Positions 23,606-33,430 of a stretch of DNA of 39,536 bases are shown in pieces. Numbering within the stretch: position 1 is the first letter of the stretch; every line of letters begins with the position of its first letter. A model generated the notes under the pieces. The model worked only from the letters and a program-made list of their open reading frames with translations. It had not been told where the DNA came from and ran no database searches. The stretch comes from Bacteroidaceae bacterium. GTDB lineage: Bacteria > Bacteroidota > Bacteroidia > Bacteroidales > Bacteroidaceae. A program made the translations under genes and the position numbers. The DNA is taken from the NCBI GenBank assembly GCA_017466325.1, contig JAFTUK010000025.1:1-39536 (forward strand). The letters run 5' to 3'.

Positions 23606-24550
23606 ATGAAGAATAGAAGTCTTGTGACCCTTGCCGGTCACACCAGAGAGAAGATCGAGTATCTGATAAGGATGGCTCAGGAGTTTGAAAAGTACCCCAA
23701 CCGCAGAATCTTGGCAGGTAAGGTGGTAGCAACATTGTTTTTCGAACCCTCTACCCGTACACGATTGAGTTTTGAAACGGCAGCCAATCGTTTGGGCGCA
23801 CGTGTGATAGGTTTTGCCGACCCCAAGGTGACCAGCGGAACCAAGGGCGAGACACTGAAGGATACCATCATGATGGTGTCCAGTTATGCCGACGTGATAG
23901 TGATGCGCCATTTCCTGGAAGGCGCTGCCTTGTATGCAAGCGAGGTGGCCCCCGTGCCCATTGTTAATGCAGGTGACGGAGCCAACCAGCATCCTTCGCA
24001 GACCATGCTGGACCTGTACACCATCAACCAGACACAGGGAACGCTGGACAACTTGAACATCTATATGGTGGGCGACCTGAAGTACGGACGTACAGTGCAC
24101 TCATTGCTGATGGCCATGCGCCATTTCAATCCCACTTTCCATTTCATCGCACCAGACGAACTGGCCATGCCGGCAGTTTACAAGAGGTATTGCGATGAGT
24201 ACGGAATAAAGTATGTTGAGCATCAGGATTTTGACGCAGACACGATAAGCGATGCCGATATCCTCTATATGACCCGTGTGCAGAAGGAACGTTTTGCGGA
24301 TCTTGACGAATACGAACGCGTCAAGGACCGTTACCTGTTGAAGAAGGACATGCTGTGCAAGGCGCGTCCCAATATGAAGATTCTTCACCCCCTGCCACGA
24401 GTGAACGAGATAGAGTACTCCATAGACGATACACCATACGCATATTATTTCCAGCAGGCACAGAACGGACTTTATGCCCGTCAGGCCCTGATATGTGACG
24501 TACTTGGCATAACTTTGGAGGATGTGAAAAACGACAAGACTATCCTGTAG
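23606..24550 (+). CDS. pyrB: Aspartate carbamoyltransferase catalytic subunit
   Basis: The 314-residue enzyme makes N-carbamoyl-aspartate, the committed step of pyrimidine synthesis. The carbamoyl-phosphate site is [20 protein letters not shown], followed by [17 protein letters not shown] and [10 protein letters not shown]. The start [12 protein letters not shown] matches the family N-terminus as I remember it and fits the promoter position; an upstream ATG at 23582 would add eight residues. pyrI follows 47 nt later. Confidence 0.95.
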   Translation: MKNRSLVTLAGHTREKIEYLIRMAQEFEKYPNRRILAGKVVATLFFEPSTRTRLSFETAANRLGARVIGFADPKVTSGTKGETLKDTIMMVSSYADVIVMRHFLEGAALYASEVAPVPIVNAGDGANQHPSQTMLDLYTINQTQGTLDNLNIYMVGDLKYGRTVHSLLMAMRHFNPTFHFIAPDELAMPAVYKRYCDEYGIKYVEHQDFDADTISDADILYMTRVQKERFADLDEYERVKDRYLLKKDMLCKARPNMKILHPLPRVNEIEYSIDDTPYAYYFQQAQNGLYARQALICDVLGITLEDVKNDKTIL

Positions 24551-24597
24551 AGGCAGAGTTAGCAAACAAATTTATAAACCGAACGAAAGACCACTCC

Positions 24598-25056
24598 ATG
24601 AATAAGAAGGAAATGATGGTTGCCGCCATAGAGAACGGTACCGTATTGGATCATATACCCAGCGACAGGCTCTTTGACGTGGTAAGCATGTTGCATCTGG
24701 ACAAGATGGGTAATGCCATCACCATCGGCTATAACCTGAAGAGTGCTGTTATGGGCAGGAAGAGCATCATAAAGATAGCCGGCAAATATTTTACCGATGA
24801 AGAACTCAACCAGTTGTCGGTAGTTGCTCCCAACATTACTCTATGTGTAATCAAAGACTACGAGATTATAGAGAAGCGTACCGTGGTGATGCCCGAAGAA
24901 CTGGTTGGAATAGTGATGTGTCCGAACCCCAAGTGTATCACCAACAACGAACCCATGAAGACACGCTTCCGCTCCGTAGCCCCAGGCAAGGATATTATCC
25001 GGTGCTGTTATTGTAACAAGGATGTAGAGTTGAACGACGTACGTATAGTAGAATAA
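24598..25056 (+). CDS. pyrI: Aspartate carbamoyltransferase regulatory subunit
   Basis: The 152-residue subunit has an N-terminal allosteric nucleotide-binding domain (VAAIENGTVLDHIP) and a C-terminal zinc domain with the four cysteines in CPNPKC and CCYCNK. It binds CTP/ATP and tunes PyrB activity. It is in the same transcript as pyrB and is followed after 25 nt by the penicillin-binding protein gene. Confidence 0.95.
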   Translation: MNKKEMMVAAIENGTVLDHIPSDRLFDVVSMLHLDKMGNAITIGYNLKSAVMGRKSIIKIAGKYFTDEELNQLSVVAPNITLCVIKDYEIIEKRTVVMPEELVGIVMCPNPKCITNNEPMKTRFRSVAPGKDIIRCCYCNKDVELNDVRIVE

Positions 25057-25081
25057 ACCACAAGCAAGACATGTTTTCAAG

Positions 25082-27412
25082 ATGAGGAAGGCTATATTCA
25101 TATTCCTGTGGCTGTTGCTCGTAGGCGGAACGGCTGGAGTGGGCTGGGTATTCTGGTCAATAAATGAGGGCCGTATCGGCTATATGCCTGATATGGAGCA
25201 ACTCTCCAATCCGGTGGACAAGTTTGCTAGCCAGATAATGACATGCGACGGTAAACTGATGGGTACATACAGTTACGGATCCAACAACCGTATCTTTACC
25301 GAATATGATTCTATAGCCCCCGCAATGATACAAGCGCTTATCGCTACCGAGGACGAACGCTTTTATGAGCATGCTGGCATAGACTTCAAGGCATTGTTCA
25401 GGGCGATAGTCAAGCGTGGCCTTTTGGGACAGAAGAGTGCAGGCGGCGGTTCCACCATTACCCAGCAGTTGGCCAAGCAACTTTATAGCGAGAGGGCGTC
25501 CAATACAATGGAGCGCCTTTTCCAGAAGCCTATAGAATGGATGATTGCCTTGAAGTTGGAACGCTATTATACCAAGGAGGAGATAATAACAATGTACCTC
25601 AACTACTTTGATTTCCTCCATAATGCAGTGGGTATAAAGACGGCATCCCGTACATATTTCGGCAAAGAACCTCAGGCTTTGTCCTTGGAGGAAAGTGCAA
25701 CACTGGTGGGAATGTGCAAGAACCCCTCATACTTTAATCCCGTCCGTATGCCCGACAGAACACGTGCCCGTCGTAATGTCGTGCTTGGGCAGATGGTACG
25801 TTCGGGGTATTTGTCACAGGCAGAGGCTGATAGCGTGATGCAATTGCCGTTGACATTGAACTTCCGTAGGGCGGATCACAAGAGCGGTACTGCCATGTAT
25901 GTCCGCGAGCGTTTGCGTAGAGTGCTGATGGCCAAACGCCCCAATCGCAATGACTATCAGGACTGGCAAGAGCAACAGTATTACGAGGATTCTCTGGCAT
26001 GGGAAGATGACCCTTTGTATGGCTGGTGCAACAAGAATGTAAATAAAGAGGGCAGGCACTATAACCTTTATACAGATGGTCTGAAGATATACAGCACTAT
26101 AGACAGCCGTATGCAACGATATGCAGAGGAAAGCATGTCTGAGCATGTGGTGGGAAGCCTTCAGCCAGCCTTTGACAAGGAGCAAATGAAGAATCCGCGC
26201 AAACCGTACAACCGCAGTCTCCCTGCTTCGAGGGTGGCAGACGATCTTCAGCGTGCAAAGCGTCAGAGCGCCAGATACGTGACAATGAAGGCGGCTGGGA
26301 TTCCTGTTGAGGAGATAGAGGCCTCTTTCAATAAACCGAGGGAAATGACGGTATATTCGCCAGCCGGTGATATTGATACCCTGATGACACCCCTTGACTC
26401 CCTCAAGTACTATAAGGGTTTCCTGCATTCCGGTTTTGTGTGTATGGATGTGGAGATGGGAGACGTGAAAGCGTATGTCGGAGACATCAACTACTCTCAT
26501 TTCCGTTATGATATGGCAGGTCAGGCACGCAGGCAGGTGGGTTCTACAATCAAGCCTTTCCTGTATGCCTTGGCAATGGAGAGCGGATACAGTCCTTATG
26601 ACCTGGCACCCAATGAACAGGTGACGTATCAGGATGGGGACAAGGAGTGGACCCCTCGCAATGCCAGTCAGAGCAGGTATGGTGAAATGGTGACGCTGAA
26701 GTGGGGATTGGCGCAATCCAACAACTGGATTTCTGCCTGGTTGATGAATCAGCTGAGCCCTGAATTGCTAGTCAGTCTGATACATGAGTTCGGTGTGTTG
26801 AACCGCGAAATTGAACCGGTAATGTCCCTGTGTCTTGGCGCATGCGAAATCAGTGTTCTGGAGATGGTAAGTGCATATACTGCTTTTGCAAACGAAGGAA
26901 TGAGAAGAGCTCCACGTTTCGTTACCCGTATAGAAGACGCGGACGGCAATGTGCTGGCAACTTTCTCTCCGCAAATCCGGCATGTAATCAGCAGAGATGC
27001 AGCATGGAGAATGGTGGAACTGATGCGTGGAGTGATGGATGGCGGTACTGGTTCGCGTATGCGTTTCCGCTATAACATCAAGTCTCCCATGGCTGGTAAG
27101 ACTGGAACTACGAATGACAATTCCGACGGTTGGTTTGTGGGTTATACTCCAAGTCTTGCCTTTGGCGCTTGGGTGGGTGGTGATGAAAGGGACATTCACT
27201 TCTCGTCTATGGCTTATGCGCAAGGAGCTGCATCGGCACTTCCCGTAGTGGCCCTGTTCCTTAAGAGGGTGTATGCCGACAAGCAACTGGGATATGATCC
27301 AGATGAAAAGTTCGAGATTCCGCAGGAGATTTCTGCCGCATGGCTTGAGGCTCAGGAAGCTTCTGGCGAGGCGAATGGAGTCGCTCTTGATGAGGATGCC
27401 ATGAATCCTTAA
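25082..27412 (+). CDS. Class A penicillin-binding protein (PBP1A-like)
   Basis: The 776-residue bifunctional peptidoglycan synthase has a short cytoplasmic end and one membrane anchor (about residues 4-26). The GT51 glycosyltransferase domain shows Glu90 in ATEDERFYEHAG and the motif GGGSTITQQLAKQL. The transpeptidase domain carries the SxxK serine near residue 487 (GSTIKPF), an SNN-type motif (AQSNNW) and KTGT near residue 671. It polymerises and crosslinks glycan strands on the outer face of the inner membrane. Its position directly after pyrBI suggests co-transcription. A charged insert at about 270-400 lies between the two domains. Confidence 0.93.
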   Translation: MRKAIFIFLWLLLVGGTAGVGWVFWSINEGRIGYMPDMEQLSNPVDKFASQIMTCDGKLMGTYSYGSNNRIFTEYDSIAPAMIQALIATEDERFYEHAGIDFKALFRAIVKRGLLGQKSAGGGSTITQQLAKQLYSERASNTMERLFQKPIEWMIALKLERYYTKEEIITMYLNYFDFLHNAVGIKTASRTYFGKEPQALSLEESATLVGMCKNPSYFNPVRMPDRTRARRNVVLGQMVRSGYLSQAEADSVMQLPLTLNFRRADHKSGTAMYVRERLRRVLMAKRPNRNDYQDWQEQQYYEDSLAWEDDPLYGWCNKNVNKEGRHYNLYTDGLKIYSTIDSRMQRYAEESMSEHVVGSLQPAFDKEQMKNPRKPYNRSLPASRVADDLQRAKRQSARYVTMKAAGIPVEEIEASFNKPREMTVYSPAGDIDTLMTPLDSLKYYKGFLHSGFVCMDVEMGDVKAYVGDINYSHFRYDMAGQARRQVGSTIKPFLYALAMESGYSPYDLAPNEQVTYQDGDKEWTPRNASQSRYGEMVTLKWGLAQSNNWISAWLMNQLSPELLVSLIHEFGVLNREIEPVMSLCLGACEISVLEMVSAYTAFANEGMRRAPRFVTRIEDADGNVLATFSPQIRHVISRDAAWRMVELMRGVMDGGTGSRMRFRYNIKSPMAGKTGTTNDNSDGWFVGYTPSLAFGAWVGGDERDIHFSSMAYAQGAASALPVVALFLKRVYADKQLGYDPDEKFEIPQEISAAWLEAQEASGEANGVALDEDAMNP

Positions 27413-27436
27413 CATTTATATTGTCGATGAATTTAC

Positions 27437-27476
27437 TAAAGACTTGTTGCCGAATGTTGTCGGTAACAAGTCTTTA
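27437..27476 (+). terminator. Terminator of the pyrBI-PBP operon
   Basis: A 16-bp stem (TAAAGACTTGTTGCCG with its complement, one G-U pair) encloses an 8-nt loop. It lies 24 bp after the PBP stop and ends in CTTTA, with only a short T run beyond. The stem itself is very strong. Confidence 0.75.
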
Positions 27477-27509
27477 TGTTTGAATGTGGCATAAAAAATG
27501 ACCGAATGC

Positions 27510-27540
27510 TTGTTTGTGTCAATAAAATTTCATATCTTTG
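27510..27540 (+). promoter_or_regulatory. Promoter of the MORN-protein gene
   Basis: TTG at 27510-27512, a 20-nt spacer and TATCTTTG at 27533-27540. The expected transcript start is near 27547, 19 bases before the TTG start codon. Confidence 0.7.
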
Positions 27541-27565
27541 CTCGCAAATATATAAATAAGGTACA

Positions 27566-28630
27566 TTGCATTCAAATTACATTGTCATACGCACTCTTAC
27601 TTTTGCAGCCATATTGCTTTTTGCGGTTGTAGGTTCTTCGTATGCCCAGAAGATACGGATAGGATCTTATGAGTTCTCTGATGGTGCAGTTTATCAGGGT
27701 GAATTGATCAAGGGTAAACCCAGTGGAAAGGGAGTGACTCATTTTAAGAATGGTGACCGTCATGAGGGACAGTATCTGAAAGGAATGCGCCATGGCCATG
27801 GAGTTTATGTGTTTTCAGATGGCGAGAAATACGTTGGTGACTGGTTTCAGGGTCAGCAACATGGTATAGGCACATATTATTTCATTAACAACAATCGTTA
27901 CGAGGGTCTTTGGTTCCGTGATTATCAGCATGGAAAGGGAACCATGTATTACTACAATGGTGATGTCTATGTCGGGAATTGGGAACGCGATATGCGAGAG
28001 GGACACGGTTCCTATACATTCAGTAATGGTGCGTCGTATGTTGGTGAATGGAAGAAGGACATGAGGGAAGGCGAGGGAGTCTTCGATTGGGCCGACGGCA
28101 ATAGGTATGAAGGCACATGGAAGGAAAACAAGAAGTCTGGACATGGCACTTTTGTATATGCTACGGGCGACAAGTATACTGGTGAATGGCAGAACGACGA
28201 GCAACATGGTCGTGGAATCTACATGTTCGGCGATGGTAATGTATATGAGGGCACGTATGTCCGGGGGCAACGTACTGGAGAGGGCATCTTTACGTTCAAG
28301 AATGGCGACAGGTATGTAGGTAACTTTCTGGACGGAAACCAGAATGGTCTTGGGACATTCACATGGAGAGGAGGAGCAGTTTATGTAGGAGAATGGAAGG
28401 ACAATCGTCAGCATGGAAAAGGAAAATACACTTCTGCCAATGGTGATGTCTACGATGGAGATTGGGTGGACGGACTCATGGAGGGGGAAGGAATCCTGCG
28501 TCAGGCTGATGGTACAAAATATAAAGGACAATTCCGCGCAGGTTTGAAAGACGGGCATGGAATACAGGAAGACAAGGACGGTAATCGTTTTGAAGGCGAG
28601 TTCAGAGCCGGAGAAATGATTGGACGTTAA
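27566..28630 (+). CDS. Exported MORN-repeat protein
   Basis: The 354-residue product has a signal peptide (residues 1-28, ending SSYAQ), then 13 consecutive 23-residue MORN units (pattern YxGEWxxGxxHGxGxYxxxxGD) from residue 41 and a partial last unit. MORN repeats form an elongated beta-hairpin ribbon and often serve as scaffold or lipid-contact modules. No enzymatic domain is attached. The start codon is TTG at 27566; no ATG or GTG lies between the promoter and the signal peptide. The branching enzyme gene follows after 46 nt and may share the transcript. Confidence 0.85.
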   Translation: MHSNYIVIRTLTFAAILLFAVVGSSYAQKIRIGSYEFSDGAVYQGELIKGKPSGKGVTHFKNGDRHEGQYLKGMRHGHGVYVFSDGEKYVGDWFQGQQHGIGTYYFINNNRYEGLWFRDYQHGKGTMYYYNGDVYVGNWERDMREGHGSYTFSNGASYVGEWKKDMREGEGVFDWADGNRYEGTWKENKKSGHGTFVYATGDKYTGEWQNDEQHGRGIYMFGDGNVYEGTYVRGQRTGEGIFTFKNGDRYVGNFLDGNQNGLGTFTWRGGAVYVGEWKDNRQHGKGKYTSANGDVYDGDWVDGLMEGEGILRQADGTKYKGQFRAGLKDGHGIQEDKDGNRFEGEFRAGEMIGR

Positions 28631-28676
28631 ATGATGGGTGTAAGTTAGATTGCAATTACTTTAAATCATATATCAT

Positions 28677-30833
28677 ATGGCAACCAAGAAGATCGATGCC
28701 ACGAAGGCATCTAAGACCACCAAGAGCGCAACATCTGCCAAGAAGACAACGGCAAAGAAAGCGTGTGCTAAGAAGGCAAGCACAAAGAAAGTGGCAGTTC
28801 CAGAAGAGGAGAAGGTTCCGGCCGTTCTTCGTCTTATCAAGAATGACAAGTATTTGGCGGAGTATGCAGAGGCCATAAATGGCCGTCATCAGTCTGCGCT
28901 TAACAAGATTGCGGAACTGACCAACAATGGCGAGAAAACTCTTTCTGAATTTGCAACCGGTTATCTGTATTTCGGTCTGCATAAGGAAGGCAAGAACTGG
29001 GTTATCCGCGAATGGGCTCCCAATGCTACTGCCATTTATCTGATCGGTGATTTCAACGGTTGGAAGGAAGATGGCCATTATGCTTTCAAGAAACTTGGCG
29101 ATAGCGGTAATTGGGAATTGGTATTGCCAGAGAAGGCATTGAAGCATGGAGACCTGTACAAGATGAGCGTACATTGGGAAGGCGGTCAGGGTGAGCGCAT
29201 TCCTGCATGGGTGCGTCGTGTTGTCCAGGACGACCTGACAAAGATATTCTCTGCCCAGGTTTGGGATCCCGAGTACAAGTATGAATGGAAGAACACCAAG
29301 TTCAAACCCAATACAAGTCCTCTGCTCATTTACGAGTGCCACATCGGTATGGGACAGGATGCAGAGAAGGTGGGTTCTTACGAGGAGTTCCGCGTAAACG
29401 TTCTGCCCCGTGTGCATAAGGCTGGATACAACTGCATTCAGATTATGGCCATCCAGGAGCATCCCTATTATGGTAGTTTCGGATACCATGTTAGCAGTTT
29501 CTTTGCTGCCAGCAGCCGTTTCGGTACGCCTGAGGAGTTGAAGGCACTGATTGATGAGGCTCATGGTTTGGGCATCGCTGTCATCATGGACATCGTTCAC
29601 AGTCATGCCGTTAAGAATGAAGTGGAAGGACTTGGCAATCTTGCCGGTGATCCTTGCCAGTATTTCTATCAGGGTGACCGTCGCGAGCATCCGGCATGGG
29701 ACAGCCTTTGCTTTGACTACGGCAAGAACGAGGTCCTGCACTTCCTGTTGAGTAACTGTAAGTATTGGATGGACGAGTTCCACTTTGATGGTTTCCGTTT
29801 CGACGGCGTGACATCTATGCTGTACTACAGCCATGGTCTTGGCCAGGCTTTCGGTGGATATGGCGATTACTATAATGGAAGTCAGGATGACAATGCCATC
29901 GTTTATCTGACTCTGGCCAACTGCTTGATTCATCAGGTAAACAAGAAGGCCATTACCATAGCAGAGGAAGTTAGCGGTATGCCAGGTCTGGCTGCATCGT
30001 TCGAGGCTGGCGGTTATGGTTTCAACTATCGTATGGCCATGAATATTCCTGATTACTGGATCAAGATAATCAAGGAGTTGCGCGATGAGGACTGGAAACC
30101 CAGCAGTATGTTGTGGGAAACTACCAACCGCCGTGCTGACGAGAAGACCATCAGTTACTGCGAGAGTCATGACCAGGCACTTGTAGGTGACAAGACCATT
30201 ATCTTCCGCCTTGTGGATGCCGATATGTACTGGCACTTCAAGAAAGGTGACGAGAACTATACTGTGGAGCGTGGTATAGCCCTGCACAAGATGATACGTT
30301 TACTGACCTGCAGCACCATCAACGGTGGTTACCTGAACTTCATGGGTAATGAGTTCGGTCATCCCGAATGGATTGACTTCCCGCGTGAGGGTAATGGCTG
30401 GAGCCACAAGTATGCACGCCGCCAGTGGAATCTGGTGGACAACAAGGAACTGTGCTTCCATTATCTTGGCGACTTCGACCGCAGCATGCTGAAGATTATC
30501 AAGAGTGAGAAGGATATGCAGAAGACCAACGTTACGGAAATCTGGCACAACGATGGCGACCAGGTGTTTGCATTCCAGCGTGGCGAGTTGCTGTTCTTCT
30601 TCAACTTCAGCCCGTTCCGCAGTTATACCGACTATGGCTTCATGGTGAAGGCTGGAACTTACCAGTATCTGCTCAATACTGATGATGTCAAGTTCGGCGG
30701 AAAGGGATTCAACGATGACACCCTCAAGCACCTGACTATCTACGACCGCGAACTGGCCAAGGACGGCAAGGGTTGGCTCAAACTCTACTTGCCTGCACGC
30801 AGTGCATGCGTCCTCAAGATGGTTAAGGACTGA
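28677..30833 (+). CDS. glgB: 1,4-alpha-glucan branching enzyme with lysine-rich N-terminal tail
   Basis: The 718-residue GH13 enzyme cuts alpha-1,4 chains and transfers them to alpha-1,6 positions in glycogen. A CBM48-like domain (about 90-190, REWAPNATAIYLIGDFNGW) precedes the catalytic barrel. Catalytic motifs are DIVHSH, GFRFDGVTSM (nucleophile Asp near 374), AEEVSG (acid/base Glu near 430) and CESHDQ. It resembles the eukaryotic-type subfamily more than E. coli GlgB. Residues 1-39 are an extra tail of Lys, Ala, Thr and Ser with 13 lysines, reminiscent of histone H1 tails. No other Met precedes the enzyme domain, so the tail should be translated. Confidence 0.93.
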   Translation: MATKKIDATKASKTTKSATSAKKTTAKKACAKKASTKKVAVPEEEKVPAVLRLIKNDKYLAEYAEAINGRHQSALNKIAELTNNGEKTLSEFATGYLYFGLHKEGKNWVIREWAPNATAIYLIGDFNGWKEDGHYAFKKLGDSGNWELVLPEKALKHGDLYKMSVHWEGGQGERIPAWVRRVVQDDLTKIFSAQVWDPEYKYEWKNTKFKPNTSPLLIYECHIGMGQDAEKVGSYEEFRVNVLPRVHKAGYNCIQIMAIQEHPYYGSFGYHVSSFFAASSRFGTPEELKALIDEAHGLGIAVIMDIVHSHAVKNEVEGLGNLAGDPCQYFYQGDRREHPAWDSLCFDYGKNEVLHFLLSNCKYWMDEFHFDGFRFDGVTSMLYYSHGLGQAFGGYGDYYNGSQDDNAIVYLTLANCLIHQVNKKAITIAEEVSGMPGLAASFEAGGYGFNYRMAMNIPDYWIKIIKELRDEDWKPSSMLWETTNRRADEKTISYCESHDQALVGDKTIIFRLVDADMYWHFKKGDENYTVERGIALHKMIRLLTCSTINGGYLNFMGNEFGHPEWIDFPREGNGWSHKYARRQWNLVDNKELCFHYLGDFDRSMLKIIKSEKDMQKTNVTEIWHNDGDQVFAFQRGELLFFFNFSPFRSYTDYGFMVKAGTYQYLLNTDDVKFGGKGFNDDTLKHLTIYDRELAKDGKGWLKLYLPARSACVLKMVKD

Positions 30834-30860
30834 TTGATAGACGTAAATACGTAGAATTAA

Positions 30861-30911
30861 ATATCCGCATGGTACTATCCGCTTAAAATCCGGATAGGGC
30901 TATGTGGATAT
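30861..30911 (+). terminator. Long imperfect hairpin after glgB
   Basis: ATATCCGCAT and CTATCCG pair with CGGATAG and TATGTGGATAT to make a two-part stem of about 50 nt in all, 27 bp after the glgB stop. The downstream T run is short (TTCTTC), so it may be a terminator or another RNA structure. Confidence 0.5.
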
Positions 30912-30967
30912 TCTTCAAAAGTGAATGGAATAGGGTATGGGTATAAACAGATAACCTGAAGACAAGC

Positions 30968-32200
30968 ATGAAGTATCACTATAAGAGTACACAGCATAAG
31001 GCAATTTTCCTTTCAATTGCCTCTTTTGTGTTGTTTGTGCTATACTCTTTCCATATGTATATGAAGCATCAGACAGGAGTAGTGGCATTGAGTTACTTTG
31101 TTGCTTCGGGGATGTCTCTTACATCCGCAACCTCTTCTGGTGCATGGATTGGTGCTCTGTTGGGAACACTCCTGTGTATTATACCGGCACTGATATTGTC
31201 CCGATTGCTGTATTTCCCTCTTAGGTTCAAAGCATTGGCTTTACTGCCTTCGTATATTATTCTTGGACTTATAACGGGAATTTCTCCAGAGAATATAAAC
31301 TCAACGGAAAACAGTATCCCGCTATTGTCCTCAATGGCGTTGTTGCTCTTTTCGGTTTTGTTGGTGTTCTTGAGTCAGGTTTATCATGAGGATCGTGCAG
31401 AGCACGCTCCGATATGCAATTATCTGACTCCAAATGTCTTCATCTCATGCATTGGCATGTTGTTCTGCATGCTTCTGACAAATACGGACTGTCAATTGCA
31501 TGTACAATTGGACCTTGCAAACGGCATACATCAAAACGACCATTCGGTGGTTGACCGACTACCTCATGGAGAAACCACCACCAACAATACCATTACTTCC
31601 CTTCAGGTTCTTAGTCTGAGCAAGCGAGGCCAATTGGCAGACAATCTATTTTCTTTACCGCATCTGAAGGGGAGTAATAGCCTGTTGCCAGATAAGGTGC
31701 CGGCATCTGCTGTATATCATACTCCGACTTTGGTATATGGACATTTACAAGCCGTCCCTGTCGGTGAATTTCTAAGTGCCACTTCCTTTTTGGAAAAGGC
31801 CCTGTCAAGGCGCATGGCTTTGCTAAGCGACACGTCAGCCACACAGGCAGACAGTCTTCGTGTCAGGCCTTTGATAGATTATTACCTTTGTGCATTGTTG
31901 TTGGATAGAGACATACCTAGTTTTTCCGATGAAGTCTTCAAATATTATAACGTGGACGAGACGTTACCCAAACACTATCGTGAGGCCCTAATATTGTACA
32001 ATAGTCAGGATTCTCTTGCCACGCGTATTTATGAGGACTTGCCAATGGACAGTGTTTTCTGGAACTATGCAGAATTACAGGCTAAGCACAAGGGGAACGT
32101 TCCTGTTCAACGTAAGGCATGTGTCAGGGCCTATCCACATTCATATTGGAACTATTATTTCTACGGATATAACAACTTAGATTACCAACCTCACAATTAA
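30968..32200 (+). CDS. Membrane protein of unknown function
   Basis: The 410-residue protein has about five hydrophobic segments in its first 180 residues (for example FLSIASFVLFVLYSF, LLGTLLCIIPALILS, LLSSMALLLFSVLLVFL). A soluble C-terminal half of about 230 residues is rich in Leu, Tyr and Asp and looks alpha-helical, perhaps TPR-like. The segment SLSKRGQLADNLF recalls a Bacteroidales family of unknown function, possibly DUF6057, but I am not sure. It starts 134 bp after glgB and ends 11 nt before the aminotransferase gene. The C-terminal helical part may lie in the periplasm. Confidence 0.65.
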   Translation: MKYHYKSTQHKAIFLSIASFVLFVLYSFHMYMKHQTGVVALSYFVASGMSLTSATSSGAWIGALLGTLLCIIPALILSRLLYFPLRFKALALLPSYIILGLITGISPENINSTENSIPLLSSMALLLFSVLLVFLSQVYHEDRAEHAPICNYLTPNVFISCIGMLFCMLLTNTDCQLHVQLDLANGIHQNDHSVVDRLPHGETTTNNTITSLQVLSLSKRGQLADNLFSLPHLKGSNSLLPDKVPASAVYHTPTLVYGHLQAVPVGEFLSATSFLEKALSRRMALLSDTSATQADSLRVRPLIDYYLCALLLDRDIPSFSDEVFKYYNVDETLPKHYREALILYNSQDSLATRIYEDLPMDSVFWNYAELQAKHKGNVPVQRKACVRAYPHSYWNYYFYGYNNLDYQPHN

Positions 32201-32211
32201 GTATAAAGCCT

Positions 32212-33411
32212 ATGCCACAAATATCAGTTCGTGGTCAGGAAATGCCTGAGTCACCAATTAGAAAACTTGCTCCTTTGGCAGATGCCGCAAAGAAGCGTGG
32301 CGTTCATGTCTACCATTTAAACATAGGTCAGCCGGATTTGCCCACTCCGCAATCGGCCATTGATGCCATACGCAATATAGACCGTAAAATATTGGAATAT
32401 AGTCCCTCGCAGGGATACCTCAGTTACCGTCAGAAACTTGTCGGATACTATGCCTCATATAATATCAACCTGTCTGCTGATGACATTATCATTACCAGTG
32501 GCGGTTCCGAGGCCGTGCTCTTCTCCTTTCTGGCATGTCTGAATCCAGGCGACGAGATTATAGTTCCCGAACCTGCCTATGCCAACTATATGGCCTTTGC
32601 CATTTCTGCCGGTGCTAAGATACGTACCATCTCCACAACAATCGAGGAGGGATTCTCCCTGCCCAAGGTGGAGAAGTTCGAGGAACTTATAAACGAGCAC
32701 ACCCGTGCCATTCTTATCTGTAACCCTAACAATCCTACAGGTTATCTCTACACACGACGTGAGATGAACCAAATACGCGATCTTGTCAAGAAGTACGATC
32801 TTTACCTGTTTTCCGACGAGGTTTATCGCGAGTTCATTTATACGGGTTCTCCCTACATTTCTGCATGTCACCTTGAAGGTATAGAGAACAACGTTGTGCT
32901 CATAGACTCCGTTTCAAAGCGCTATTCCGAGTGCGGTATCCGTATAGGCGCCCTTATCACTAAGAGTCCGGAGGTACGGAAGGCCGTGATGAAGTTCTGT
33001 CAGGCCCGACTCAGTCCCCCGCTTATCGGACAGATAGCGGCAGAGGCTTCCTTGGATGAGCCTGAGGAGTACAGCCGTGAGGTGTATGACGAATATGTGG
33101 AGCGTCGTAAGTGTCTTATTGACGGTCTAAACCGCATACCTGGCGTGTATAGTCCCATACCTATGGGCGCTTTCTATACCGTTGCCAAGTTGCCTGTGGA
33201 TGATGCCGACAAGTTTTGCGCATGGTGTCTGAGTGAATTCCAGTATGAAGGTGAGACAGTCATGATGGCCCCTGCTTCTGGTTTCTACACAACACCAGGT
33301 GCCGGTCGTAACCAAGTACGTCTTGCATACGTGTTGAAGAAGGAAGACCTTGTCCGTGCCCTATTCGTCCTGCGCAAGGCCCTGGAGGCTTATCCTGGAA
33401 GGACCGAATAA
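32212..33411 (+). CDS. Class I/II pyridoxal-phosphate aminotransferase (aspartate aminotransferase-like)
   Basis: The 399-residue fold-type I enzyme has the motifs INIGQPDLPTP-type (LNIGQPDLPTP), ICNPNNPTGYLYT, LFSDEVYREF, the PLP lysine near residue 236 in DSVSKRYSECGIRIG, and the carboxylate-binding arginine in AGRNQVRLAY. It probably transfers amino groups between aspartate or another amino acid and 2-oxoglutarate; the exact amino acid is not resolvable. It is embedded in a run of closely spaced genes (11 nt before, 19 nt after). Confidence 0.9.
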   Translation: MPQISVRGQEMPESPIRKLAPLADAAKKRGVHVYHLNIGQPDLPTPQSAIDAIRNIDRKILEYSPSQGYLSYRQKLVGYYASYNINLSADDIIITSGGSEAVLFSFLACLNPGDEIIVPEPAYANYMAFAISAGAKIRTISTTIEEGFSLPKVEKFEELINEHTRAILICNPNNPTGYLYTRREMNQIRDLVKKYDLYLFSDEVYREFIYTGSPYISACHLEGIENNVVLIDSVSKRYSECGIRIGALITKSPEVRKAVMKFCQARLSPPLIGQIAAEASLDEPEEYSREVYDEYVERRKCLIDGLNRIPGVYSPIPMGAFYTVAKLPVDDADKFCAWCLSEFQYEGETVMMAPASGFYTTPGAGRNQVRLAYVLKKEDLVRALFVLRKALEAYPGRTE

Positions 33412-33430
33412 GTCATTCATAGGTATTGAT

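Noticed and set aside
28656-30287. 543-codon minus-strand frame opposite glgB
   Set aside because: Shadow of glgB; no recognisable domains and no promoter.
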